DNA of 64,000 nucleotides from Amblyomma americanum (lineage: Eukaryota > Arthropoda > Arachnida > Ixodida > Ixodidae): the NCBI RefSeq assembly GCF_052857255.1, contig NC_135502.1:150473311-150537310 (forward strand). The letters are read 5' to 3'. A program made the position numbers and the translations under genes. Below, piece after piece: positions 34,189-47,600 of this stretch. Numbering within the stretch: position 1 is the first letter of the stretch; each line of letters starts with the position of its first letter. The notes below the pieces were generated by a model. It saw nothing but the letters and a program-made list of their open reading frames with translations. It had not been told where the DNA came from and made no database searches.

Positions 34189-37163
34189 ATCCCCCTGAGA
34201 AGCATAACACATTAAAAAAAAATTAACGTTCCCCTATGCACCTTGGTTTCGGTGACTGTTGGCTCCCTACATAAATTTGTCAAACGGGCCCCTCAATTCC
34301 TTTAACTTGTCTGCTAATAGCTTAACGAGGGTCTAGGTGCTGGCAGTCTTGATGCCATAGGTAGCATAAGAGGGCTCTCGCACAGTTTCCGCCCTCGCCG
34401 TTAGATGACGTTCTACGTCACGCTCGCGGTATTACAGGACGTGCTACGTCCGCCGCTATGGTCGAGGGTGGCGCTGGTGAACTCTCAAGGCTCGCTTACA
34501 CCCAGTAAACATAAATACCCAAGAGAGCAGCAGATTGGACAGCCGTCGCAGTAGCTCAGTTGGTAAGAGCACCGGACGCGATATTCGGAGGTCGTGGGTT
34601 CGGATCCCACCGGCGGCATGGTTGTTTTTTCTGCTGCTTTATAGGTAATTTTCGTTAAGCGATTTATTAATCTAAGTACTATTATCCCCCTGAGAAGCAT
34701 AACACATTAAAAAAAAATTAACGTTCCCCTATGCACCTCGGTTTCGGTGACTGTTGGCTCCCTTCATAAATTTGTCAAACGGGCCCCTCATTTCCTTTAA
34801 CTTGTCTGCTAATAGCTTAACGAGGGTCTAGGTTCTGGCAGTCTTGATGCCATAGGTAGCATAAGAGGGCTCTCGCACAGTTTCCGCCCTCGCCGTTAGA
34901 TGACGTTCTACGTCATGCTCGCGGAATTACAGGACGTGCTACGTCCGCCGCTATGGTCGATGGTGGCGCTGGTGAACACTCTCAAGGCTCGCTTACACCC
35001 AGTAAACATACATACCCAAGAGAGCAGCAGATTGGACAGCCGTCGCCGTAGCTCAGTTGGTAAGAGCACCGGACGCGATATTCGGAGGTCGTGGGTTCGG
35101 ATCCCATCGGCGGCATGGTTGTTTTTTCTGCTGCTTTATAAGTAACTTTCTTTAAGCGATTTATTAATCTAAGTAATATTATCCCCCTGAGAAGCATAAC
35201 ACATTAAAAAAAATTAACGTTCCCCTATGCACCTTGGTTTCGGTGACTGTTGGCTCCCTTCATAAATTTGTCAAACGGGCCCCTCATTTCCTTTAACTTG
35301 TCTGCTAATAGCTTAACGAGGGTCTAGGTTCTGGCAGTCTTGATGCATAGGTAGCACAAGAGGGCTCTCGCACAGTTTCCGCCCTCGCCGTTAGATGACG
35401 TTCTACGTCACGCTCGCGGTATTACAGGACGTGCTACGTCCGCCGCTATGGTCGAGGGTGGCGCTGGTGAACACTCTCAAGGCTCGCTTACACCCAGTAA
35501 ACCTAAATACCCAAGAGAGCGGCAGATTGGACAGCCGTCGCCGTAGCTCAGTTGGTAAGAGCACCGGACGCGATATTCGGAGGTCGTGGGTTCGGATCCC
35601 ACCGGCGGCAAGGTTATTTTTTCTGCTGCTTTATAAGTAATTTTCGTTAAGCGATTTATTAATCTAAGTATTATTATCCCCCTGAGAAGCATAACACATT
35701 AAAAAAAATTAACGTTCCCCTATGCACCTTGGTTTCGGTGACTGTTGGCTCCCTTCATAAATTTGTCAAACGGGCCCCTCATTTCCTTTAACTTGTCTGC
35801 TAATAGCTTAACGAGGGTCTAGGTTCTGGCAGTCTTGATGCCATAGGTAGCATAAGAGGGCTCTCGCACAGTTTCCGCCCTCGCCGTTAGATGACGTTCT
35901 ACGTCACGCTCGCGGTATTACAGGACGTGCTACGTCCGCCGCTATGGTCGAGGGTGGCGCTGGTGAACTCTCAAGTCTCGCTTACACCCAGTAAACATAA
36001 ATACACAAGAGAGCAGCAGATTGGACAGCCGTCGCAGTAGCTCAGTTGGTAAGAGCACCGGACGCGATATTCGGAGGTCATGGGTTCGGATCCCACTGGC
36101 GGCATGGTTGTTTTTTCTGCTGCTTTATAAGTAATTTTCGTTAAGCGATTTATTATTCTAAGTATTATTATCCCCCTGAGAAGCATAACACATTAAAAAA
36201 AAATTAACGTTCCCCTATGCACCTTGGTTTCGGTGACTGTTGGCTCCCTTCATAAATTTGTCAAACGGGCCCCTCATTTCCTTTAACTTGTCTGCTAATA
36301 GCTTAACGAGGGTCTAGGTTCTGGCAGTCTTGATGCCATAGGTAGCATAAGAGGGCTCTCGCACAGTTTCCGCCCTCGCCGTTAGATGACGTTCGACGTC
36401 ACGCTCGCGGTATAACAGGACGTGCTACGTCCGCCGCAATGGTCGAGGGTGGCACTGGTGAACACTCTCAAGGCTCGCTTACACCCAGTAAACATAAATA
36501 CCCAAGAGAGCAGCAGATTGGACAGCCGTCGCCGTAGCTCAGTTGGTAAGAGCACCGGACGCGATATTCGGAGGTCGTGGGTTCGGATACCACCGGCGGC
36601 ATGGTTGTTTTTTCTGCTGCTTTATAAGTAATTTTCTTTAAGCGATTTATTAACCTAAGTATTATTATCCCCCTGAGAAGCATAACACATTAAAAAAAAA
36701 TTAACGTTCCCCTATGCACCTTGGTTTCGGTGACTGTTGGCTCCCTTCATAAATTTGTCAAACGGGCCCCTCATTTCCTTTAACTTGTCTGCTAATAGCT
36801 TAACGACGGTCTAGGTTCTGGCAGTCTTGATGCCATAGGTAGCATAAGAGGGCTCTCGCACAGTTTCCGCCCTCGCCGTTAGATGACGTTCTACGTCATG
36901 CTCGCGGAATTACAGGACGTGCTACGTCCGCCGCTATGGTCGAGGGTGGCGCTGGTGAACACTCTCAAGGCTCGCTTACACCCAGTAAACATAAATACCC
37001 AAGAGAGCAGCAGATTGGACAGCCGTCGCCGTAGCTCAGTTGGTAAGAGCACCGGACGCGATATTCGGAGGTCGTGGGTTCGGATCCCATCGGCAGCATG
37101 GTTGTTTTTTCTGCTGCTTTATAAGTAACATTCTTTAAGCGATTTATTAATCTAAGTATTATT
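34189..37163 (+). repeat. Six-unit higher-order repeat, second copy (units 70-75)
   Basis: Heads start at 34545, 35042, 35537, 36031, 36528 and 37025. This is the 2,975-bp partner of units 64-69, and also the first part of the 10-unit block that recurs at units 80-89. In the stretches I compared with units 64-69 I found no difference after the first 60 bp, including A-tract length, so this is probably among the youngest duplications in the window. Confidence 0.88.
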
Positions 37164-39148
37164 ATCCCCCTGAGAAGCATAACACATTAAAAAAAAATTA
37201 ACGTTCCCCTATGCACCTTGGTTTCGGTGACTGTTGGCTCCCTACATAAATTTGTCAAACGGGCCCCTCAATTCCTTTACCTTGTCTGCTAATAGCTTAA
37301 CGAGGGTCTAGGTTCTGGCAGTCTTGATGCCATAGGCAGCATAAGAGGGCTCTTGCACAGTTTCCGCCCTCGCCGTTAGATTACGTTCTACGTCACGCTC
37401 GTGGTATTACAGGACGTGCTACGTCCGCCGCTATGGTCGAGGGTGGCGCTGGTGAATACTCTCAAGGCTCGCTTACACCCAGTAAACATAAATACCCAAG
37501 AGAGCAGCAGATTGGACAGCCGTCGCCGTAGCTCAGTTGGTCAGAGCACCGGACGCGATATTCGGAGGTCGTGGGTTCGGACCCCATCGGCGGCATGGTT
37601 GTTTTTTCAGCTGCTTTATAAGTAACTTTCTTTAAGCGATTTATTAATCTAAGTAATATTATCCCCCTGAGAAGCATAACACATTAAAAAAAATTAACGT
37701 TCCCCTATGCACCTTGGTTTCGGTGACTGTTGGCTCCCTTCATAAATTTGTCAAACGGGCTCCTCATTTCCTTTAACTTGTCTGCTAATAGCTTAACGAG
37801 GGTCTAGGTTCTGGCAGTCTTGATGCCATAGGTAGCATAGGAGGGTTCTCGCAGAGTTTCCGCCCTCGCCGTTAGATGACGTTCTACGTCACGCTCGCGG
37901 TATTACAGGACGTGCTACGTCCGCCGCTATGGTCGAGGGTGGCGCTGGTGAACACTCTCAAGGCTCGCTTACACCCAGTAAACAAAAAAACCCAAGAGAG
38001 CAGCAGATTGGACAGCCGTCGCCGTAGCTCAGTTGGTAAGAGCACCGGACGCTATATTCGGAGGTCGTGGGTTCGGATCCCACCGGCGGCTTGGTTGTTT
38101 TTTCTGCTGCCTTATAAGTAATTTTCGTTAAGCGATTTATTAATCTAAGTATTATTATCCCCCTGAGAAGCATAACACATTAAAAAAAATTAACGTTCCC
38201 CTATGCACCTTGGTTTCGGTGACTGTTGGCTCCCTTCATAAATTTGTCAAACGGGCCCCTCATTTCCTTTAACTTGTCTGCTAATAGCTTAACGAGGGTC
38301 TAGGTTCTGGCAGTCTTGATGCCATAGGTAGCATAAGAGGGCTCTCGCACAGTTTCCGCCCTCGCCGTTAGATGACGTTCTACGTCACGCTCGCGGTATT
38401 ACCGGACGTGCTACGTCCGCCGCTATGGTCGAGGGTGGCGCTGGTGAACACTCTCAAGGCTCGCTTACACCCAGTAAACATAAATACCCAAGAGAGCAGC
38501 ATATTGGACAGCCGTCGCCGTAGCTCAGTTGGTAAGAGCACCGGACGCGATATTCGGAGGTCGTGGGTTCGGATGCCACTGGCGGCATGGTTGTTTTTTC
38601 TGCTGCTTTATAAGTAATTTTCTTTAAGCGATTTATTAATCTAAGTAATATTATCCCCCTGAGAAGCATAACACATTAAAAAAAAATTAACGTTCCCCTA
38701 TGCACCTTCTTTTCGGTGACTGTTGGCTCCCTTCATAAATTTGTCAAACGGGCCCCTCATTTCCTTTAACTTGACTGCTAATAGTTTAACGAGGGTCTAG
38801 GTTTTGGCAGTCTTGATGCATAGGTAGCACAAGAGGGCTCTCGCACAGTTTCCGCCCTCGCCGTTAGATGACGTTCGACGTCACGCTCGCGGTATAACAG
38901 GACGTGCTACGTCCGCCGCAATGGTCGAGGGTGGCACTGGTGAACACTCTCAAGGCTCGCTTACACCCAGTAAACATAAATACCCAAGAGAGCAGCAGAT
39001 TGGACAGCCGTCGCCGTAGCTCAGTTGGTAAGAGCACCGGACGCGATATTCGGAGGTCGTGGGTTCGGATCCCATCGGCGGCATGGTTGTTTTTTCTGCT
39101 GCTTTATAAGTAACTTTCTTTAAGCGATTTATTAATCTAAGTATTATT
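37164..39148 (+). repeat. Array segment, copies 76-79: Z K S Q (last is chimeric)
   Basis: Heads start at 37522, 38018, 38514 and 39010. This completes the 10-unit block begun at copy 70. Marks shared with copies 86-88 are GGTCAGAGC and CGGACCCCATC in Z, AAACAAAAAAACCC and GCTATATTCGG in K, and ATTACCGGACG and CGGATGCCAC in S. Copy 79 starts like copy 89 (TTGACTGCTAATAGTTT and GATGCATAGG) but becomes class Q from TTCGACG on. Confidence 0.86.
38820..38890 (+). other. Crossover junction inside chimeric copy 79
   Basis: Left of about 38831 the unit matches copy 89 (TTGACTGCTAATAGTTT, GATGCATAGG, GCACAAGAGG). From 38876 on it is class Q (TTCGACG, TATAACAGG, CGCAATGG, GTGGCACTGG) and is followed by a B1 unit with GCACTTTGG, as after copies 58 and 63. 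The exchange lies in the identical stretch between, about 45 bp. Confidence 0.7.
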
Positions 39149-42100
39149 ATCCCCCTGAGAAGCATAACACATTAAAAAAAATTAACGTTCCCCTATGCAC
39201 TTTGGTTTCGGTGACTGTTGGCTCCCTACATAAATTTGTCAAACGGGCCCCTCAATTCCTTTAACTTGTCTGCTAATAGCTTAACGAGGGTCTAGGTGCT
39301 GGCAGTCTTGATGCCATAGGTAGCATAAGAGGGCTCTCGCACAGTTTCCGCCCTCGCCGTTAGATGACGTTCTACGTCACGCTCGCGGTATTACAGGACA
39401 TGCTACGTCCGCCGCTATGGTCGAGGGTGGCGCTGGTGAACTCTCAAGGCTCGCTTACACCCAGTAAACATAAATACCCAAGAGAGCAGCAGATTGGACA
39501 GCCGTCGCAGTAGCTCAGTTGGTAAGAGCACCGGACGCGATATTCGGAGGTCGTGGGTTCGGATCCCACCGGCGGCATGGTTGTTTTTTCTGCTGCTTTA
39601 TAGGTAATTTTCGTTAAGCGATTTATTAATCTAAGTACTATTATCCCCCTGAGAAGCATAACACATTAAAAAAAAATTAACGTTCCCCTATGCACCTCGG
39701 TTTCGGTGACTGTTGGCTCCCTTCATAAATTTGTCAAACGGGCCCCTCATTTCCTTTAACTTGTCTGCTAATAGCTTAACGAGGGTCTAGGTTCTGGCAG
39801 TCTTGATGCCATAGGTAGCATAAGAGGGCTCTCGCACAGTTTCCGCCCTCGCCGTTAGATGACGTTCTACGTCATGCTCGCGGAATTACAGGACGTGCTA
39901 CGTCCGCCGCTATGGTCGATGGTGGCGCTGGTGAACACTCTCAAGGCTCGCTTACACCCAGTAAACATACATACCCAAGAGAGCAGCAGATTGGACAGCC
40001 GTCGCCGTAGCTCAGTTGGTAAGAGCACCGGACGCGATATTCGGAGGTCGTGGGTTCGGATCCCATCGGCGGCATGGTTGTTTTTTCTGCTGCTTTATAA
40101 GTAACTTTCTTTAAGCGATTTATTAATCTAAGTAATATTATCCCCCTGAGAAGCATAACACATTAAAAAAAATTAACGTTCCCCTATGCACCTTGGTTTC
40201 GGTGACTGTTGGCTCCCTTCATAAATTTGTCAAACGGGCCCCTCATTTCCTTTAACTTGTCTGCTAATAGCTTAACGAGGGTCTAGGTTCTGGCAGTCTT
40301 GATGCATAGGTAGCACAAGAGGGCTCTCGCACAGTTTCCGCCCTCGCCGTTAGATGACGTTCTACGTCACGCTCGCGGTATTACAGGACGTGCTACGTCC
40401 GCCGCTATGGTCGAGGGTGGCGCTGGTGAACACTCTCAAGGCTCGCTTACACCCAGTAAACCTAAATACCCAAGAGAGCGGCAGATTGGACAGCCGTCGC
40501 CGTAGCTCAGTTGGTAAGAGCACCGGACGCGATATTCGGAGGTCGTGGGTTCGGATCCCACCGGCGGCAAGGTTATTTTTTCTGCTGCTTTATAAGTAAT
40601 TTTCGTTAAGCGATTTATTAATCTAAGTATTATTATCCCCCTGAGAAGCATAACACATTAAAAAAAATTAACGTTCCCCTATGCACCTTGGTTTCGGTGA
40701 CTGTTGGCTCCCTTCATAAATTTGTCAAACGGGCCCCTCATTTCCTTTAACTTGTCTGCTAATAGCTTAACGAGGGTCTAGGTTCTGGCAGTCTTGATGC
40801 CATAGGTAGCATAAGAGGGCTCTCGCACAGTTTCCGCCCTCGCCGTTAGATGACGTTCTACGTCACGCTCGCGGTATTACAGGACGTGCTACGTCCGCCG
40901 CTATGGTCGAGGGTGGCGCTGGTGAACTCTCAAGTCTCGCTTACACCCAGTAAACATAAATACACAAGAGAGCAGCAGATTGGACAGCCGTCGCAGTAGC
41001 TCAGTTGGTAAGAGCACCGGACGCGATATTCGGAGGTCGTGGGTTCGGATCCCACTGGCGGCATGGTTGTTTTTTCTGCTGCTTTATAAGTAATTTTCGT
41101 TAAGCGATTTATTATTCTAAGTATTATTATCCCCCTGAGAAGCATAACACATTAAAAAAAAATTAACGTTCCCCTATGCACCTTGGTTTCGGTGACTGTT
41201 GGCTCCCTTCATAAATTTGTCAAACGGGCCCCTCATTTCCTTTAACTTGTCTGCTAATAGCTTAACGAGGGTCTAGGTTCTGGCAGTCTTGATGCCATAG
41301 GTAGCATAAGAGGGCTCTCGCACAGTTTCCGCCCTCGCCGTTAGATGACGTTCGACGTCACGCTCGCGGTATAACAGGACGTGCTACGTCCGCCGCAATG
41401 GTCGAGGGTGGCACTGGTGAACACTCTCAAGGCTCGCTTACACCCAGTAAACATAAATACCCAAGAGAGCAGCAGATTGGACAGCCGTCGCCGTAGCTCA
41501 GTTGGTAAGAGCACCGGACGCGATATTCGGAGGTCGTGGGTTCGGATACCACCGGCGGCATGGTTGTTTTTTCTGCTGCTTTATAAGTAATTTTCTTTAA
41601 GCGATTTATTAACCTAAGTATTATTATCCCCCTGAGAAGCATAACACATTAAAAAAAAATTAACGTTCCCCTATGCACCTTGGTTTCGGTGACTGTTGGC
41701 TCCCTTCATAAATTTGTCAAACGGGCCCCTCATTTCCTTTAACTTGTCTGCTAATAGCTTAACGACGGTCTAGGTTCTGGCAGTCTTGATGCCATAGGTA
41801 GCATAAGAGGGCTCTCGCACAGTTTCCGCCCTCGCCGTTAGATGACGTTCTACGTCATGCTCGCGGAATTACAGGACGTGCTACGTCCGCCGCTATGGTC
41901 GAGGGTGGCGCTGGTGAACACTCTCAAGGCTCGCTTACACCCAGTAAACATAAATACCCAAGAGAGCAGCAGATTGGACAGCCGTCGCCGTAGCTCAGTT
42001 GGTAAGAGCACCGGACGCGATATTCGGAGGTCGTGGGTTCGGATCCCATCGGCAGCATGGTTGTTTTTTCTGCTGCTTTATAAGTAACATTCTTTAAGCG

Positions 42101-44603
42101 ATTTATTAATCTAAGTATTATTATCCCCCTGAGAAGCATAACACATTAAAAAAAATTAACGTTCCCCTATGCACCTTGGTTTCGGTGACTGTTGGCTCCC
42201 TACATAAATTTGTCAAACGGGCCCCTCAATTCCTTTAACTTGTCTGCTAATAGCTTAACGAGGGTCTAGGTTCTGGCAGTCTTGATGCCATAGGCAGCAT
42301 AAGAGGGCTCTTGCACAGTTTCCGCCCTCGCCGTTAGATAACGTTCTACGTCACGCTCGTGGTATTACAGGACGTGCTACGTCCGCCGCTATGGTCGAGG
42401 GTGGCGCTGGTGAATACTCTCAAGGCTCGCTTACACCCAGTAAACATAAATACCCAAGAGAGCAGCAGATTGGACAGCCGTCGCCGTAGCTCAGTTGGTC
42501 AGAGCACCGGACGCGATATTCGGAGGTCGTGGGTTCGGACCCCATCGGCGGCATGGTTGTTTTTTCAGCTGCTTTATAAGTAACTTTCTTTAAGCGATTT
42601 ATTAATTTAAGTAATATTATCCCCCTGAGAAGCATAACACATTAAAAAAAAATTAACGTTCCCCTATGCACCTTGGTTTCGGTGACTGTTGGCTCCCTTC
42701 ATAAATTTGTCAAACGGGCTCCTCATTTCCTTTAACTTGTCTGCTAATAGCTTAACGAGGGTCTAGGTTCTGGCAGTCTTGATGCCATAGGTAGCATAGG
42801 AGGGTTCTCGCAGAGTTTCCGCCCTCGCCGTTAGATGACGTCTACGTCACGCTCGCGGTATTACAGGACGTGCTACGTCCGCCGCTATGGTCGAGGGTGG
42901 CGCTGGTGAACACTCTCAAGGCTCGCTTACACCCAGTAAACAAAAAAACCCAAGAGAGCAGCAGATTGGACAGCCGTCGCCGTAGCTCAGTTGGTAAGAG
43001 CACCGGACGCTATATTCGGAGGTCGTGGGTTCGGATCCCACCGGCGGCTTGGTTGTTTTTTCTGCTGCCTTATAAGTAATTTTCGTTAAGCGATTTATTA
43101 ATCTAAGTATTATTATCCCCCTGAGAAGCATAACACATTAAAAAAAATTAACGTTCCCCTATGCACCTTGGTTTCGGTGACTGTTGGCTCCCTTCATAAA
43201 TTTGTCAAACGGGCCCCTCATTTCCTTTAACTTGTCTGCTAATAGCTTAACGAGGGTCTAGGTTCTGGCAGTCTTGATGCCATAGGTAGCATAAGAGGGC
43301 TCTCGCACAGTTTCCGCCCTCGCCGTTAGATGACGTTCTACGTCACGCTCGCGGTATTACCGGACGTGCTACGTCCGCCGCTATGGTCGAGGGTGGCGCT
43401 GGTGAACACTCTCAAGGCTCGCTTACACCCAGTAAACATAAATACCCAAGAGAGCAGCATATTGGACAGCCGTCGCCGTAGCTCAGTTGGTAAGAGCACC
43501 GGACGCGATATTCGGAGGTCGTGGGTTCGGATGCCACTGGCGGCATGGTTGTTTTTTCTGCTGCTTTATAAGTAATTTTCTTTAAGCGATTTATTAATCT
43601 AAGTAATATTATCCCCCTGAGAAGCATAACACATTAAAAAAAAATTAACGTTCCCCTATGCACCTTGGTTTCGGTGACTGTTGGCTCCCTTCATAAATTT
43701 GTCAAACGGGCCCCTCATTTCCTTTAACTTGACTGCTAATAGTTTAACGAGGGTCTAGGTTCTGGCAGTCTTGATGCATAGGTAGCACAAGAGGGCTCTC
43801 GCACAGTTTCCGCCCTCGCCGTTAGATGACGTTCTACGTCACGCTCGCGGTATTACAGGACGTGCTACGTCCGCCGCTATGGTCGAGGGTCGCGCTGGTG
43901 AACACTCTCAAGGCTCGCTTACACCCAGTAAACCTAAATACCCAAGAGAGCGGCAGATTGGACAGCCGTCGCCGTAGCTCAGTTGGTAAGAGCACCGGAC
44001 GCGATATTCGGAGGTCGTGGGTTCGGATCCCATCGGCGGCATGGTTGTTTTCTCTGCTGCTTTATAAGTAACTTTCTTTAAGCGATTTATTAATCCAAGT
44101 ATTATTATCCCCCTGAGAAGCATAACACATTAAAAAAAAATTAACGTTCCCTTATGCACCTTGGTTTCAGTTACTGTTGGCTCCCTTCATAAATTTGTCA
44201 AACGGGCCCCTCATTTCCTTTAACTTGTCTGCTAATAGCTTAACGAGGGTCTAGGTTCTGGCAGTCTTGATGCCATAGGTAGCATAAGAGGGCTCTCGCA
44301 CAGTTTCCGCCCTCGCCGTTACATGACGTTCTACGTCACGCTCGCGGTATTACAGGACGTGCTACGTCCGCCGCTATGGTCGAGGGTGGCGCTGGTGAAC
44401 ACTCTCAAGGCTCACTTACACCCAGTAAACATAAATACCCAAGAGAGCAGCAGATTGGACAGCCGTCGCCGTAGCTCAGTTGGTAAGAGCACCGGACGCG
44501 ATATTCGGAGGTCGTGGGTTCGGATCCCACCGGCGGCATGGTTGTTTTTTCTGCTGCTTTATAAGTAATTTTCGTTAAGTGATTTATTAATCTAAGTATT
44601 ATT
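39149..44603 (+). repeat. 10-unit block, second copy, plus one unit (units 80-90)
   Basis: Order is B1 H G B2 Q A Z K S G' w, with heads at 39504, 40001, 40496, 40990, 41487, 41984, 42480, 42976, 43472, 43968 and 44465. Units 80-89 lie 4,958-4,959 bp from units 70-79 and share their private marks. Unit 83 lacks the GTCATGGG of unit 73. Unit 87 has lost one T in dyad 1 (GACGTCTACGTC). Unit 89 has GGTCGCGCTGG and TTTTCTCTGC. Unit 90 has GTTACATGACG, shared with unit 98. Confidence 0.86.
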
Positions 44604-47600
44604 ATCCCCCTGAGAAGCATAACACATTAAAAAAAAATTAACGTTCCCCTATGCACCTTGGTTTCGGTGACTGTTGGCTCCCTTCATAAATTTGTCAAAC
44701 GGGCCCCTCATTTCCTTTAACTTGTCTGCTAAAAGCTTAACGAGGGTCTAGCTTCTGGCAGTCTTGATGCCATAGGTAGCATAAGAGGGCTCTCGCACAG
44801 TTTCCGCCCTCGCCGTTAGATGACGTTCTACGTCACGCTCGCGGTATTACAGGACGTGCTACGTCCGCCGCTATGGTCGAGGGTGGCGCTGGTGAACTCT
44901 CAAGTCTCGCTTACACCCAGTAAACATAAATACACAAGAGAGCAGCAGATTGGACAGCCGTCGCAGTAGCTCAGTTGGTAAGAGCACCGGACGCGATATT
45001 CGGAGGTCGTGGGTTCGGATCCCACCGGCGGCATGGTTGTTTTTTCTGCTGCTTTATAAGTAATTTTCGTTAAGCGATTTATTATTCTAAGTATTATTAT
45101 CCCCCTGAGAAGCATAACACATTAAAAAAAAATTAACGTTCCCCTATGCACCTTGGTTTCGGTGACTGTTGGCTCCCTTCATAAATTTGTCAAACGGGCC
45201 CCTCATTTCCTTTAACTTGTCTGCTAATAGCTTAACGAGGGTCTAGGTTCTGGCAGTCTTGATGCCATAGGTAGCATAAGAGGGCTCTCGCACAGTTTCC
45301 GCCCTCGCCGTTAGATGACGTTCGACGTCACGCTCGCGGTATAACAGGACGTGCTACGTCCGCCGCAATGGTCGAGGGTGGCACTGGTGAACACTCTCAA
45401 GGCTCGCTTACACCCAGTAAACATAAATACCCAAGAGAGCAGCAGATTGGACAGCCGTCGCCGTAGCTCAGTTGGTAAGAGCACCGGACGCGATATTCGG
45501 AGGTCGTGGGTTCGGATACCACCGGCGGCATGGTTGTTTTTTCTGCTGCTTTATAAGTAATTTTCTTTAAGCGATTTATTAACCTAAGTATTATTATCCC
45601 CCTGAGAAGCATAACACATTAAAAAAAAATTAACGTTCCCCTATGCACCTTGGTTTCGGTGACTGTTGGCTCCCTTCATAAATTTGTCAAACGGGCCCCT
45701 CATTTCCTTTAACTTGTCTGCTAATAGCTTAACGACGGTCATGGTTCTGGCAGTCTTGATGCCATAGGTAGCACAAGAGGGCTCTCGCACAGTTTCCGCC
45801 CTCGCCGTTAGATGACGTTCTACGTCATGCTCGCGGAATTACAGGACGTGCTACGTCCGCCGCTATGGTCGAGGGTGGCGCTGGTGAACACTCTCAAGGC
45901 TCGCTTACACCCAGTAAACATAAATACCCAAGAGAGCAGCAGATTGGACAGCCGTCGCCGTAGCTCAGTTGGTAAGAGCACCGGACGCGATATTCGGAGG
46001 TCGTGGGTTCGGATCCCATCGGCAGCATGGTTGTTTTTTCTGCTGCTTTATAAGTAACTTTCTTTAAGCGATTTATTAATCTAAGTATTATTATCCCCCT
46101 GAGAAGCATAACACATTAAAAAAAAATTAACGTTCCCCTATGCACCTTGGTTTCGGTGACTGTTGGCTCCCTACATAAATTTGTCAAACGGGCCCCTCAA
46201 TTCCTTTAACTTGTCTGCTAATAGCTTAACGAGGGTCTAGGTTCTGGCAGTCTTGATGCCATAGGCTGCATAAGAGGGCTCTTGCACAGTTTCCGCCCTC
46301 GCCGTTAGATTACGTTCTACGTCACGCTCGTGGTATTACAGGACGTGCTACGTCCGCCGCTATGGTCGAGGGTGGCGCTGGTGAATACTCTCAAGGCTCG
46401 CTTACACCCAGTAAACATAAATACCCAAGAGAGCAGCAGATTGGACAGCCGTCGCCGTAGCTCAGTTGGTAAGAGCACCGGACGCGATATTCGGAGGTCG
46501 TGGGTTCGGATACCACCGGCGGCATGGTTGTTTTTTCTGCTGCTTTATAAGTAATTGTCTTTAAGCGATTTATTAATCTAAGTAATATTATCCCCCTGAG
46601 AAGCATAACACATTAAAAAAATTAACGTTCCCCTATGCACCTTGGTTTCGGTGACTGTTGGCTCCCTTCATAAATTTGTCAAACGGGCTCCTCATTTCCT
46701 TTAACTTGTCTGCTAATAGCTTAACGAGGGTCTAGGTTCTGGCAGTCTTGATGCCATAGGTAGCATAGGAGGGTTCTCGCACAGTTTCCGCCCTCGCCGT
46801 TAGATGACGTTCTACGTCACGCTCGCGGTATTACAGGACGTGCGACGTCCGCCGCTATGGTCGAGGGTGGCGCTGGTGAACACTCTCAAGGCTCGCTTAC
46901 ACCCAGTAAACATAAATACCCAAGAGAGCAGCAGATTGGACAGCCGTCGCCGTAGCTCAGTTGGTAAGAGCACCGGACTCTATATTCGGAGGTCGTGGGT
47001 TCGGATCCCACCGGCGGCTTGGTTGTTTTTTCTGCTGCCTTATAAGTAATTTTCTTTAAGCGATTTATTAATCTAAGTAGTATTATCCCCCTGAGAAGCA
47101 TAACGCATTAAAAACAAATTAACGTTCCCCTATGCACCTTGGTTTCGGTGACTGTTGGCTCCCTTCATAAATTTGTCAAACGGGCCCCTCATTTCCTTTA
47201 ACTTGTCTGCTAATAGCTTAACGAGGGTCTAGGTTCTGGCAGTCTTGATGCCATAGGTAGCATAGGAGGGTTCTCGCAGAGTTTCCGCCCTCGCCGTTAG
47301 ATGACGTTCTACGTCACGCTCGCGGTATTACAGGACGTGCTACGTCCGCCGCTATGGTCGAGGGTGGCGCTGGTGAACACTCTCAAGGCTCGCTTACACC
47401 CAGTAAACATAAATACCCAAGAGAGCAGCATATTGGACAGCCGTCGCCGTAGCTCAGTTGGTAAGAGCACCGGACGCGATATTCGGAGGTCGTGGGTTCG
47501 GATGCCACTGGCGGCATGGTTGTTTTTTCTGCTGCTTTATAAGTTTTTTCTTTAAGCGATTTATTAATCTAAGTAATATTATCCCCCTGAGAAGCATAAC

